DNA of 64,000 bases from Coprococcus_C hominis (GCF_020687505.1 NZ_JAJEQT010000007.1), one strand, 5' to 3'. Positions 15,128 through 23,863 are shown, counted from the stretch's first letter. The notes: a model not told the origin generated them from the letters alone. Made by a program: numbers and translations.

Positions 15128-16046
15128 TTCCCTCGCCTCCCGTCACACGCTTGAAGTAATCTTCAAGACTTTCCTCACAAGTATGCGCCTCCGATACCTC
15201 CAATCCGTTTTCCACAAAGGCAGTTACAATTTTCCCAACAGGCAGATCAAGGTTGTGCAGGCGCAGATTGTGGTCGTCCTGTATGGAAAAATGGTTTTCA
15301 TGGAAATTTCGTTCCAAAATTCTTGCCGCCTGCGCAGTATCAGAGAGTGTAAACCGGATATGCTTACTGCTTTTTTGCTCCAACTCAGCAAGGCTTTCTT
15401 CTTCCAGCAATGCGCCGTGGTCGATAATTCCAATATCGTCAGCCAGCAGGGAAATCTCCGAAAGAATGTGACTGGAAATCAAAATGGTTTTTCCTCTTGC
15501 GTCGCAAAGCTCCCGAATAAAGGAGCGTACTTCTGCAATACCGATGGGATCGAGACCGTTGATCGGTTCATCCAAAATTAAAAGTTCCGGATCGTGCATC
15601 ACGGCAAGGGCAATGGCAAGCCGCTGCTTCATACCAAGAGAATACTGGGAAAAGAGCTTTTTATCTTTGTAAGGCAGTCCTACCAGATCCAGGGCATCTT
15701 TGATAGCATGATTGTTTGGTACGCCCCGCAGGGTAGCAAAGATACGCAGGTTCTCTGTGCCGGTCAGATTTGGGTAAAAGCCGGGAGACTCAATCAGACT
15801 GCCAATACGGGGCAACAATTTCTTTTCATTCCCCTGCAAGGGCTTTCCCCAGATTTTGACCTCCCCGGAAGTCGGCTTCGTTAAGCCCAACAGCATTTTC
15901 ATGGTCGTGGTTTTTCCAGCTCCGTTTCTGCCCAGCAGACCGTAAATTCTCCCACGCTTCACATGGATATTTAAGTCAGCCACACTCTTTTGTGAGCCGT
16001 ATTGCTTCGTCAGATTTTTTGTTTCAATGATTGTATTGATGTCCAT
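15120..16046 (-). CDS. ABC transporter ATPase, BcrA/LanF type
   Basis: A 308-residue ATPase with Walker A GRNGAGKTTTMKML, signature YSLGMKQRLAIALA, Walker B LLILDEPINGLDP and switch ISSH. The C-terminal extension of about 90 residues is typical of bacitracin/lantibiotic exporters. ATG at 16,046 follows AGGAGG by 8 nt. It is the first gene of a four-gene operon (ATPase, two permeases, lipoprotein). Immediately upstream lie four AACCTTGC boxes with an 11-bp period, which suggests activation by the response regulator at 17,104. Most likely role: protection against a lantibiotic-like peptide. Confidence 0.92.
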   Translation of the reverse strand: MDINTIIETKNLTKQYGSQKSVADLNIHVKRGRIYGLLGRNGAGKTTTMKMLLGLTKPTSGEVKIWGKPLQGNEKKLLPRIGSLIESPGFYPNLTGTENLRIFATLRGVPNNHAIKDALDLVGLPYKDKKLFSQYSLGMKQRLAIALAVMHDPELLILDEPINGLDPIGIAEVRSFIRELCDARGKTILISSHILSEISLLADDIGIIDHGALLEEESLAELEQKSSKHIRFTLSDTAQAARILERNFHENHFSIQDDHNLRLHNLDLPVGKIVTAFVENGLEVSEAHTCEESLEDYFKRVTGGEGIA

Positions 16047-16072
16047 ATTCAAAACCTCCTGTTCTGTAAGGT

Positions 16073-16126
16073 ATTCTATCATGCCAACCTTGCATTAACC
16101 TTGCCGCAACCTTGCATTAACCTTGC
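16073..16126 (-). promoter_or_regulatory. Promoter with four 11-bp-period regulator boxes
   Basis: The word AACCTTGC occurs perfectly at 16,086, 16,097, 16,108 and 16,119 (plus-strand reading), i.e. four copies on one face of the helix. On the minus strand these read GCAAGGTT and are followed 7 bp later by a -10 box TAGAAT (16,073-16,078). This is a textbook layout for an OmpR/PhoB-type activator; the likely protein is the regulator at 17,104-17,796. Confidence 0.85.
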
Positions 16127-16142
16127 AATTTGAAATCCGGCA

Positions 16143-16177
16143 AAATGACAAAGGCTCCCGCCATAAAGACGGGAACC
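16143..16177 (-). terminator. Terminator of the second two-component operon
   Basis: GGTTCCCG/CGGGAGCC stem (16,153-16,160 and 16,170-16,177) right after the kinase stop codon, followed on the minus strand by TTTGTCATTTT. It insulates the two-component operon from the ABC promoter. Confidence 0.8.
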
Positions 16178-16180
16178 CGC

Positions 16181-17098
16181 TTAAATCTCCAAAGGAAAAA
16201 GCAACATAAATTCAGTCCCTTTTCCCGGTACGCTTTCAACTGTTATGCTTCCACCCATCTTTTCTACAAGCTGGTGGACAATAGAAAGACCAAGACCGCT
16301 GCCTTTCTCAGAGCGTCCTTTATCACACTTATAAAGCCGTTCAAATATGTGTTTCAAATCTTCTTTCTCAATTCCCACTCCATTGTCTGCCAGCAACAAT
16401 TCCATGTTATTTTCCTTCTTTGACAGGACAATTTTGATTTTGTCCGCATGACTGTGAGCAATTACATTTTGAATGAGATTATTGATGATCCTCATATAGC
16501 TGTCCATATCCAATCTTACCCGGACAGGCTGTTCAGGAATATCAATGTCATAATCAACCTGTTTATCCTCAAAAATCGGTATCCAGTCGATCAGGATATT
16601 TCTTGTCAGCTCTGCGGCCTCAACACTCTGGATCTCCAAAGCAAACTCGTTGGAATTTAACTTGAACCAGTCAAATAGCACATCAATATATTCTTTCAGA
16701 TCATGGGCTTTCCGGCGGGCGGTTTCAATATAATCATCCCGGTCTTTTCCTGTGACCAGTCCTTTGTGTGCAGCGTCAAGATACCCAATCAGAGTGGTAA
16801 GGGGCGTCCGAACATCATGGGAAAGGCTCGTCATAAGCTGGCGGTTGGTTTCTTCTGTCTGCCGTACCATCGAAAGTCTGCTTTCATAGGACACAACGAT
16901 CTCATTGATTTCATAGGCAAGAGGGGCTGTCAGTTCATTTGCTGCAGACAAAATACGCCGGTTGCCATTTCCGTTTTTCACATCAACCAGTGCATCAGTC
17001 ATTTCTGCGATTTGCTTTTTTACGCGCCGAATGAGAACGATGGAAGTCAGCACAGCCACAACAGCAATCCCAATGGACAAGAAAACGATGATTTCCAT
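16181..17098 (-). CDS. Sensor histidine kinase
   Basis: A 305-residue kinase with a single N-terminal membrane helix (MEIIVFLSIGIAVVAVLTSI), a short HAMP-like linker, and the DHp box MTSLSHDVRTPLTTLIGYL with the phospho-His at about residue 94. The HATPase domain has the N-box NNLIQNVIAHS, G1 DNGVGI, the F-box and G2 GSGLGLSIV. There is essentially no extracytoplasmic sensor, as in intramembrane-sensing and NisK-unlike kinases linked to ABC transporters, so it may sense through the transporter. It follows its response regulator by 5 bp. Unlike the kinase of the left module, this frame is intact. Confidence 0.93.
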   Translation of the reverse strand: MEIIVFLSIGIAVVAVLTSIVLIRRVKKQIAEMTDALVDVKNGNGNRRILSAANELTAPLAYEINEIVVSYESRLSMVRQTEETNRQLMTSLSHDVRTPLTTLIGYLDAAHKGLVTGKDRDDYIETARRKAHDLKEYIDVLFDWFKLNSNEFALEIQSVEAAELTRNILIDWIPIFEDKQVDYDIDIPEQPVRVRLDMDSYMRIINNLIQNVIAHSHADKIKIVLSKKENNMELLLADNGVGIEKEDLKHIFERLYKCDKGRSEKGSGLGLSIVHQLVEKMGGSITVESVPGKGTEFMLLFPLEI

Positions 17099-17103
17099 AC
17101 TGG

Positions 17104-17796
17104 CTACACCTCCTTGTTAAAGCGGTAGCCAATCCCTTTGACCGTTTGGATATACTTTGGACTGGAAGGATTGACTTCTAATTTTTTACGAAGCCGGCTG
17201 ATGATCGCCATGATGTTGCTGTCATCATAGAAATATTCTTCGCCCCAAACTTCCTCATAAATCTGCTGTTTTGTCAAAATTTTTCCCTGATGCTTTGCAC
17301 AGTACAGGAGCAGATCAAATTCCTTTGGTGGAAGTTCAAAAGTGCCATTTTCCGTCGTAACAGAACGATTTTCAAGGTCAATTTGCAATCCATCAAAATC
17401 CAGTTTTTGCACAGCTCCGGCTTGATGATTAAAACGGGTGTAGCGGCGAATGAGGGACGCAATACGGGCAATCAGTTCGTCCATGTCAAACGGTTTTGTC
17501 AGATAATCGTCCGCCCCGGCCCGTAAGCCCCGCACTTTAGAAATGCTGTCATTTTTGGATGTAAACATCAAAATCGGCAGGCTGTTTTCTTTGCGGATTT
17601 CTTCCAGCGTTTCAAAGCCATCCATGCCGGGCATCATCACATCCAGCACCACAAGCTGATACTCCTGCTCTTTTAATTTCTGCAAGCCCTCTTTTCCGGT
17701 ATTACAAAAATCAGCTTCAATATGTTCCGATTGTACGCTGCGTTTAATCAAAGCACACAGTTCTCTGTCATCATCTATAATTAAAATTTTATTCAT
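17104..17796 (-). CDS. OmpR-family response regulator
   Basis: A 230-residue regulator: receiver with IIDDDRELC, Asp in LVVLDVMMPGMDG, Thr/Ser in LMFTSK and Lys in DYLTKPFD; winged helix with FELPPKEFDLLLYC, ILTKQQIYEEVWG, AIISRLRKKLE and YIQTVKGIGYRF. ATG at 17,796 follows GGAAGGAG and overlaps the end of the small HTH gene by 8 bp, so it is probably translationally coupled to it. Expected to act with the kinase at 16,181 and to bind the AACCTTGC boxes before the ABC operon. Confidence 0.95.
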   Translation of the reverse strand: MNKILIIDDDRELCALIKRSVQSEHIEADFCNTGKEGLQKLKEQEYQLVVLDVMMPGMDGFETLEEIRKENSLPILMFTSKNDSISKVRGLRAGADDYLTKPFDMDELIARIASLIRRYTRFNHQAGAVQKLDFDGLQIDLENRSVTTENGTFELPPKEFDLLLYCAKHQGKILTKQQIYEEVWGEEYFYDDSNIMAIISRLRKKLEVNPSSPKYIQTVKGIGYRFNKEV

Positions 17797-17977
17797 GGCG
17801 CAGCTCCTTCCCTTGTTTTGTCCGGCCATCAATCGGCTTCTCCGCAGTTTTAGGGATCAGCCAAACACCAGCCATTTTCACAGCGCCGGGGATACGCCCT
17901 CCGGCGCAATAATAGTTTACCCTACGAGGTGTCACGCCCCACTTCTCGGCGGCCTCTTTTAGTGTCATATAGTCCAT
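17789..17977 (-). CDS. Small excisionase/MerR-like HTH protein, copy 2
   Basis: A 62-residue paralogue of the protein at 11,927-12,103 (MDYMTLKEAAEKWGVTPRR, then GRIPGAVKM..VWLIP). Its last codons contain the ribosome site of the response-regulator gene and the two genes overlap by 8 bp, so its translation probably sets regulator expression. It has its own sigma-A-type promoter. The repeated HTH-regulator-kinase order in both modules suggests that the small HTH belongs to the two-component cassette. DNA target not known. Confidence 0.72.
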   Translation of the reverse strand: MDYMTLKEAAEKWGVTPRRVNYYCAGGRIPGAVKMAGVWLIPKTAEKPIDGRTKQGKELRHE

Positions 17978-17997
17978 TTCGCACCTCCACAGAGTAC

Positions 17998-18026
17998 ATT
18001 ATATTTCTCTTACTCGAACAATACAA
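17998..18026 (-). promoter_or_regulatory. Sigma-A-type promoter of small HTH gene, copy 2
   Basis: Minus strand TTGTAT (18,021-18,026), 17-bp spacer, TATAAT (17,998-18,003). Matches the promoter at 12,127-12,155 in hexamers, spacing and the TTCGAG element of the spacer. Confidence 0.82.
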
Positions 18027-18139
18027 GTATGTGGAAATATCCCTCTCCAAAATCGGTATAATCAGCCTTGTTGACAAGCACAATAAGGTTATTCCCTTGT
18101 GAAAATCAGCACGATAAAATATATTTGAGGTGAATGATT

Positions 18140-18496
18140 ATGCCGATTGATGATTTAACCGCTTTGGGACAAAAAATGCGGGAAGCCCGAAAGAAAAAAG
18201 ACCTGACACAGCAAGAGCTTTCCGATCTGAGTCATGTATCTGTCAAGCAGATTGCCAACATCGAAAAGGGAAAGATGAATCCGTCTTACTTGATTTTGAA
18301 GGCATTGGCAAAGGTGCTGCCGATCTCTCTGGACTCTCTGATCAATCCAGATGTTTCTCCAGAAGATGAGGGAGCCAATCAAATGAAGATGCTTTATTGC
18401 AGCTGTCCATCAGAAATGCGTGAAACCCTCTTGCACCATACGCAGGAGACCGCAAAAGAACTAACAGAACTATCCGAGAAATTTGAAACGAATTGA
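18140..18496 (+). CDS. XRE/Cro-type transcriptional regulator
   Basis: The only clear ICE gene on the plus strand: 118 residues with an HTH_3 domain (MREARKKKDLTQQELSD, VSVKQIANIEKGKMNPS) and a short acidic/helical tail that may dimerise. The ATG at 18,140 is preferred to 18,134 because GAGG then lies 9 nt upstream. It is divergent from the small HTH/two-component operon, with about 110 bp of shared upstream DNA, and convergent with the relaxase gene. It could repress the divergent operon or the transfer genes. No specific target can be read from the sequence. Confidence 0.88.
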   Translation: MPIDDLTALGQKMREARKKKDLTQQELSDLSHVSVKQIANIEKGKMNPSYLILKALAKVLPISLDSLINPDVSPEDEGANQMKMLYCSCPSEMRETLLHHTQETAKELTELSEKFETN

Positions 18497-18719
18497 GCCG
18501 GTGAGTGAAATTTGACTGTTTCCTCACTGGCTCCTTTCATTTCCGGGTAAAAAGAGGCAAGCAATGCCGGTGTTAATACACACCGACCCGCAGAGTGCAA
18601 ACTCCCTCCGTGATTTTCCTCTCCGCTTGCTTGTTGAGGGCAGCGCCCCCAAGCCCCTTTGAACACAGAATTTCATTCTGTGGCTACGCGTTCTGCGAAC
18701 GCTTTTGACCAGGACCAGC
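18497..18719. other. Convergent intergenic region with hairpins
   Basis: No gene seen. It lies between the XRE gene and the relaxase 3' end. Two perfect stems stand out: CACAGAAT/ATTCTGTG (18,664-18,682) and GCGTTC/GAACGC (18,688-18,702). Neither is followed by a clear T-run, so they may be weak bidirectional terminators or sites for mobilisation proteins. Confidence 0.5.
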
Positions 18720-19760
18720 TTACCGCTGGCCGTGGTCTTTTTCTTTTTCAACATCCTGTTCTACCTCCATTTTCAGGACCCGATCCACATTGGCCTTTGC
18801 CGTCAAAAGCTCCCGCATTTCCTCACGGGAACGCCGGTACTCGGCATAGGTCTTTTTCTTTTCTTCCAGCAATTTCGCGTACTCTGTCTGCAACTCTTTG
18901 ACCTTGGGCAGCTTCTTGACTCCCATTTCATCAAATGCATTCTTAGCAGCCTGGTGGAGCAGAATTTCTTCCTCATGTTCCTCCCGAAATTTCTTGGAAT
19001 ATCCTGCCTTGCGGTATGCCACATAGACCTCACGGGTCTTGGCATAATTTACGATGTGAGTACGCAGAACAGCAATCTCTGCCATGCGCTTTTCAGCCGC
19101 TTTGATCTGCGCCGAAAGCTCATTGTGATGTGCCGTGGCAGCCGCAGCCTTTTCTTCCAAAACCGCATACTCCAGCAGATTGTTCTCTGACAGGTAATTC
19201 ATTGTCTGCGCCATTTGCTTCAGATTGAAAACCTTAGCCCATCGAGCATACCCAGCACCTTTTCCAGCCTGCAATTTTGCCTGAATGTCCACCAGCAGAT
19301 TGACCTTCGGCGGCTCTGCCTGTGTGACTGTTTTCTTTCGTGGGGTATGCGCTTTCTTCCCGGAGAGAACTGCCTGCAAATCTTCCAATCCATATCCTTC
19401 GCCCAGGCTGTCCATGCGGGCTGCTTTTTCCCAACCGGGGAGCTTCAGGCGATATGATTTTCCGCGCTTTGATACCTCACAGCCGGACTCTTGCAGCAGC
19501 CTCAGCAGCTCCTCAAAGTCAGCAGGACTTTGTGATAATGCATTATCAATCGCCACACGAAGCAGCTCTCGGTGAGAGGGCTTTGCCTGATCGCCCAGCC
19601 ATTTGTTATAGCTCTTTCCGTGAGGTTTCGGGTTCTCTACAATAGACAGTCCGTTTTCAATGCAGATGGTGTCGCTCAACTGACGGACCGCCTTGGTGCT
19701 GCCCCAAAAGTTTCGGAATTTCCGGTCATATTCTAAGCTGACCGATGACCAGATAATGTG
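18720..19760 (-). CDS. Relaxase, exon 2 (C-terminal part)
   Basis: This exon resumes the relaxase at HIIWSSVSLEYDRKF, completing the metal-binding motif whose first half ends exon 1, and continues for 346 residues to the stop at 18,720. The C-terminal part is rich in lysine, glutamate and alanine with long helices, as in MOBP-type relaxases of Tn1549-like elements. Exon 1 (124 codons) and exon 2 join in phase to give 470 residues. On its own the exon lacks the catalytic Tyr and HUH residues, so activity requires splicing of the intron between 19,761 and 22,259. The protein would nick oriT and pilot the strand to the recipient. Confidence 0.9.
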   Translation of the reverse strand, partial: HIIWSSVSLEYDRKFRNFWGSTKAVRQLSDTICIENGLSIVENPKPHGKSYNKWLGDQAKPSHRELLRVAIDNALSQSPADFEELLRLLQESGCEVSKRGKSYRLKLPGWEKAARMDSLGEGYGLEDLQAVLSGKKAHTPRKKTVTQAEPPKVNLLVDIQAKLQAGKGAGYARWAKVFNLKQMAQTMNYLSENNLLEYAVLEEKAAAATAHHNELSAQIKAAEKRMAEIAVLRTHIVNYAKTREVYVAYRKAGYSKKFREEHEEEILLHQAAKNAFDEMGVKKLPKVKELQTEYAKLLEEKKKTYAEYRRSREEMRELLTAKANVDRVLKMEVEQDVEKEKDHGQR

Positions 19761-22259
19761 GTGGAGTAGGGAAGCACCGCCTTGTCACATTGCTGTGATA
19801 GGTTTGCGCCACCCTCTCCGGGAACCGTACGTACCCCTCTCGGAGTATACGGCTCTGTTACTGCTCGTTCAGACAAAACTCACTTTTTGTGGATAATACT
19901 GCGGTGGCAATCCCTGCACACCACAAGCGTTTTTCTGTGTTTGGCAATCATTGCGATTTCCCACCATTCCTTGCCTTTGAGATTTTTGAGTTTGTTAATG
20001 TGGTGAACCTCGTAATGGTCGCTCTCTGTCGTTCCGCATAACTCACAGACCTTTGCTTTCAGCCGGTTTTCAAGGGTATTGACTGCGTATCCGTAGACAA
20101 CGGCAGCATTGCTGATGTAATCCGTAGCAGGGCCCTTGCCTTTGCAGTCGGCGTAATTTGCGAAGTAACGCCTTTTGTTTCCCTGCTTCGTTTCATAGGG
20201 TATACCCCATTTTCCTGTGCCATCATTAAACTTGTCAATGGTTTTGGATAGGCTGGTTTTATGCTTTGAAGCAAGGGTTTTTAAGCAACTGTATTCCATA
20301 AGGTAGGCAAGATAGTGCAGCTTGCAAAAGTTGCTTGCCATACCATAATAGTTGCATATTCCTCTTAACTCCGCATTGTATACTGAAACGATTTCTAAGT
20401 CTGTGAGCCCAACCAGATATTTCCGATGAACTGGAAACATGGAACCATCTTTCTTCTGTATCGCCACACCTTTAGTGAAAACGAATTGACGGATTTTATC
20501 GTTAAGTGGCACCAACAGTTCTACACCCCCATTGAGGGTACGCATTTTTACATGACCGGGGCCACCCCGCTTTATTTTTCCGCTTCTGCGCACACGCACA
20601 TCATAGCCTAAGAACCTTGCACATTTACTGCTATGGGTTATGAGCGTTTTATCTTCACTGAGTTCCATTTTCAGTGTATCTCCGATAAACTCGGCCAGTT
20701 TGCTCTTAATCCATTGACAGTCCTCACGGTTTCCCTTGACTGCTATTAGAAAATCATCCGCATACCGAACATATTTCAGTTTTTTGTCGGTCTGCGCAGT
20801 GCAGGGAATGGTCATCAGTTTCTGACGTTTGGGCTTATACTCTGCCAGCACCATTTCCCTTTCCTCACCTGTTACTTTCGTCAAGCGGTGGGATAGCCGT
20901 TTGATTTCATTGTGCAGCTCTCGGTATTCAGGTGTGATTTGTCCCACTCCGGGCGTGTCAAATTCGGATTTCAACTTCATTACAAACTTGTCCAATTCAT
21001 GCAGGTAGATGTTGGCGAGTAGCGGAGAAATGATACCGCCTTGCGGTGTACCGCTGTACGTCTTATGGTACTGCCAATTCTCTAAATATCCTGCTTTTAG
21101 GAATTTGTAAATCAGCTTGGTTATCCGAGCGTCCTTGATTTTATTGTTCAGCAAGCCTACAAGAACAGCGTGGTTGATGTTGTCAAAGCAACCTTTGATG
21201 TCGCCTTCAACAAACCAACGCGTACCGTTGAACTCCCGTCTCAACTGTTTTAAGGCCGTATGACAACTTCTTTTTGGCCTAAAACCGTGGGAGACATCCA
21301 GAAAGATAGGTTCATATACCGCTTCCAGTATCATCCGCAACACTTCCTGCACCAATTTGTCAGTAAAGGTTGGTATACCTAAGGGACGCAGCTTTTTGCG
21401 GTTATTCTTCTTCTGGATATAGGTTCGCCTCACCGGCATGGGCTGATAGGTTTCGTCCGCCAATGCTTTGATAATACTATCTATTTTGGCTTCACTGAAA
21501 CCGTCCGCCGTATCCTCGTTTACTCCTTTTGTTGCCGCACCGTTGTTGGCATACAGGTTTTTGTATGCCACAAAGTAAATGTCAGGACGCAACAGATAGC
21601 GATACAGTTTTGTAAATACTTCTTCTTTATTTGCAAGTGAGTTTTGACTGATTCTTGCTAAAATTTCCGTTGTTGGCTTCATGTGAGGTTTTCCTCCCTA
21701 ATCAACTTCTAATTTTAGTGCGCAATAACTGTGCCCCTTCGCCATGTAAGGGTCATTACCCCTCTCGGACTACTACGAGCACTCCGTACCCATGCAGGAT
21801 TTTCAGGCTCCAAAGCCATAGCCGCTTTTTCATTCCCCCTTTCGTGCGGCACTCCTGGTTAGGGCATCCCCGGTTAGCAATGAGACTTGGTAAATTCGGA
21901 TTCTCGGTATCGCTTTCGCTTCGTTACCATAGGTTCCCCTACAGGTTGTACGGAATGATTGATAACCGACAAGCCCACAACCATAACTTGCCTTTTCCGT
22001 ACCAGAGGTTTCAGGCAATTTTCCTCTATCGGCACATAACAGAAACTGGAAGCTCACGTTCAGTAAATCCAACTTATACCTTATATCCGATTAACATTGC
22101 GGTTCAGTCGCACCCGATTGCCTTTAGGTGACTTACCGCTTTCCAGCCGTACTGTGTTCCCGTGTCAGCTTTCGCCTTTCGGTTAGGCTGGTTGTTTCCC
22201 GCGTTATCTTACGGGGCAGTACCTCATACTGCTTTTCTCATTGCCCTATCCGGGCGTAC
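19761..22259 (-). mobile_element. Ll.LtrB-like group II intron inserted in the relaxase gene
   Basis: A 2499-nt group II intron. The 5' end is GTACGCCCGG (a small variant of GUGYG) directly after the exon codons for HIHN. Domain V is the 34-nt hairpin GAGCCG...GTACGGTTC at 19,822-19,855. The 3' end is CCCTACTCCAC, then exon 2 resumes with CACATT. The encoded reverse transcriptase lies in domain IV. Size, encoded protein and target (a relaxase HUH motif) match the lactococcal Ll.LtrB intron (about 2.49 kb in ltrB), so the element is probably an active, splicing retroelement. Boundaries come from rejoining the two exons in frame and from intron end consensus. Confidence 0.93.
19880..21682 (-). 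CDS. ltrA: Group II intron-encoded reverse transcriptase/maturase (LtrA-like)
   Basis: A 600-residue multifunctional intron protein, the same length as LtrA (599). It starts MKPTTEILARISQNS after AGGGAGG. The reverse-transcriptase palm has GTPQGGIISPLLANIY and the catalytic KYVRYADDFLIAVKG. Domain X (maturase) follows, then a C-terminal HNH endonuclease with CELCG, EVHHINKLKNLKGKE and CRDCH. All key residues are present, so it should support splicing, reverse splicing into DNA and target-primed reverse transcription. Its host intron sits in the relaxase gene at 19,761-22,259. Confidence 0.97.
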   Translation of the reverse strand: MKPTTEILARISQNSLANKEEVFTKLYRYLLRPDIYFVAYKNLYANNGAATKGVNEDTADGFSEAKIDSIIKALADETYQPMPVRRTYIQKKNNRKKLRPLGIPTFTDKLVQEVLRMILEAVYEPIFLDVSHGFRPKRSCHTALKQLRREFNGTRWFVEGDIKGCFDNINHAVLVGLLNNKIKDARITKLIYKFLKAGYLENWQYHKTYSGTPQGGIISPLLANIYLHELDKFVMKLKSEFDTPGVGQITPEYRELHNEIKRLSHRLTKVTGEEREMVLAEYKPKRQKLMTIPCTAQTDKKLKYVRYADDFLIAVKGNREDCQWIKSKLAEFIGDTLKMELSEDKTLITHSSKCARFLGYDVRVRRSGKIKRGGPGHVKMRTLNGGVELLVPLNDKIRQFVFTKGVAIQKKDGSMFPVHRKYLVGLTDLEIVSVYNAELRGICNYYGMASNFCKLHYLAYLMEYSCLKTLASKHKTSLSKTIDKFNDGTGKWGIPYETKQGNKRRYFANYADCKGKGPATDYISNAAVVYGYAVNTLENRLKAKVCELCGTTESDHYEVHHINKLKNLKGKEWWEIAMIAKHRKTLVVCRDCHRSIIHKK

Positions 22260-22631
22260 ATTGTGAATGTGCGATTTGTCTATATGAGTGCAGACCACAA
22301 AGGCATGATTGCCCTTGGTAAAACGCTTGGCAAAATCCACACCCAGCCGGTTCGCTTCTTCCGGAGTGATCTCACCGGGGCGGAACGACTGGCGCACATG
22401 ATAGGCAATCACATCATCCGCACCTCGCACTCGTCCGGTAGCGGCAATGTACTGCCGCTTTGCCAGAAGAAACTCTGCATCCGCAGTCCGGCTGTCACAC
22501 GCATAGCCGGTAATGAGTCTGCCGTCATCTGTTTTCTTTGGGTTGGCCACATAGTCGATGATGTCACTGATCGCCCGACTTTCTGTGCGGCCCTTGCCGA
22601 CATGAAGCGGCATGATTCTCGTGGTTGCCAT
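22260..22631 (-). CDS. Relaxase, exon 1 (catalytic N-terminus)
   Basis: 124 codons starting MATTRIMPLHVGKGR, with GGAGG 8 nt before the ATG. It contains the probable nicking Tyr in SDIIDYVANPKKT and the first part of the HUH metal site, HAFVVCTHIDKSHIHN, where it stops at the intron boundary. Without splicing, translation would run 11 codons into the intron and end. This is a MOBP-type relaxase of Tn1549-like elements. It lies about 2.7 kb from mobC on the same strand, separated by the AbiE operon. Confidence 0.92.
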
Positions 22632-22685
22632 AGGTCAGACCTCCTTCCCGAAAAGAAAACGGCCTGCCATAGCAGACCGCTTTCA

Positions 22686-23012
22686 CTATTCTATAAAACT
22701 TTCTTCATCGAAAAAATTGAACTCATCATCTTCTAAGTGTCTTGGTGGAAATCTCATTTCATATTGCTCTTGCGCCAATGCACGGACATCAGGCCGCCTA
22801 TCCTTTAGTCGATTTTTCAGCCAGGACAACTGTTCTTTCGATAGCCTCCATGGAAGATTCAAAAGACGATTCAGTGTCATCAGTTCAGCCTGCTTTTCTG
22901 CTGGTAGCGAAGCACAGGATTTACAAATGTGGGCTGCATGACCTTTGCCTGAAAATTTTTCGTTGGCTTTGTATTCGCCACAAATTTTACAATAGTGTCC
23001 ATGCTTTTTCAT
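22686..23012 (-). CDS. Zinc-ribbon-like small protein, third gene of AbiE operon
   Basis: A 108-residue protein. The ATG at 23,012 overlaps the AbiEii stop as ATGA, so the two are translationally coupled; a longer upstream extension is not needed. Residues 8-11 (CKIC) and about 30-33 (CKSC), with nearby His, form a C-x2-C...C-x2-C zinc-binding pair. The remainder is helical, with an acidic C-terminus (DDEFNFFDEE). I know no function for it. Its tight coupling suggests an accessory or regulator of the AbiE toxin-antitoxin pair. Confidence 0.75.
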   Translation of the reverse strand: MKKHGHYCKICGEYKANEKFSGKGHAAHICKSCASLPAEKQAELMTLNRLLNLPWRLSKEQLSWLKNRLKDRRPDVRALAQEQYEMRFPPRHLEDDEFNFFDEESFIE

Positions 23013-23863
23013 AAGCTGATGCCCTTCTCGCAAAGAACATATAACCTGCGAATTGCTTTCATAATCACATCCCATTCCAAGTCAGAAGCATAAGAAAACT
23101 TTTTACGGTATGCCTCCCAAAGTTTTTGCATAACTGAATCATTTTCCACTTCGTCAAAAACTTCTTCAGCCTGGTTAAGATACTTCTCCGATCCCCGTTT
23201 ATGAGCAGTTGCCAGAAGCGCATCATGTAAAATTTTCAGGTTCAGCGTAGTTCCATGCAGCTGTTCTAAAATGTAAATATCGTAGAAATCTCTCATGCGG
23301 GTATTGGTTGTGGCTCTGGTAATAATAGTTTCCAGTTTTTCTGCCAGCACAGTTTCTAAATTATAAGCCCAAATATCAATGGAGCGATCTTCCAACATAA
23401 GTTTGAATGAATACCGGACCTCTCTTGGAGTAATTGCATCTCCCGTAGAAATATCAATTTTCAAAGGGGTCACTACACCATCGAATGTTGTACTCATGCT
23501 GACACGAATACCTGGATACTCTGCTTCATCCATAATCTCCGAAATACTTTTTAGCTGAAATTTAACACCATCATCAATCGGAACAGTTACGATTGATGAA
23601 ATTAGATTCTCAATATCCTCCACATTGACATTGGCTCCTTTTATGGTTGCATCCAAATCCATCGTAGAACGAGCATCCAATCCAACCATAGCTGCTACCA
23701 ACATACCACCCTTCAAGATAAACTTATCACGATATTCAGAAAGAGAAATACGCTCCAAAAAACGCTCCATCATGTAGTTCCTCATTAAAATCTGAGCATC
23801 TGCGGATTTTTCTCTGGAAAGGTTTCGTATTAAATCTTTAAGCTGCCTTGCTGTTTTTATCAT
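23009..23863 (-). CDS. abiEii: AbiEii-type nucleotidyltransferase toxin
   Basis: A 284-residue DUF1814/AbiEii-family nucleotidyltransferase. Motifs: FILKGGMLV (I, about residues 48-56), TMDLDATI (the catalytic Asp pair), LKIDIS (third acidic site) and VLAEKLETII (the Lys-containing motif IV). The start overlaps the AbiEi stop as ATGA. In type IV systems the toxin transfers nucleotides to tRNA or otherwise blocks growth, giving abortive infection and stabilising the mobile element; the antitoxin acts without direct binding. Here it probably stabilises the ICE and defends against phage. Confidence 0.93.
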   Translation of the reverse strand: MIKTARQLKDLIRNLSREKSADAQILMRNYMMERFLERISLSEYRDKFILKGGMLVAAMVGLDARSTMDLDATIKGANVNVEDIENLISSIVTVPIDDGVKFQLKSISEIMDEAEYPGIRVSMSTTFDGVVTPLKIDISTGDAITPREVRYSFKLMLEDRSIDIWAYNLETVLAEKLETIITRATTNTRMRDFYDIYILEQLHGTTLNLKILHDALLATAHKRGSEKYLNQAEEVFDEVENDSVMQKLWEAYRKKFSYASDLEWDVIMKAIRRLYVLCEKGISL

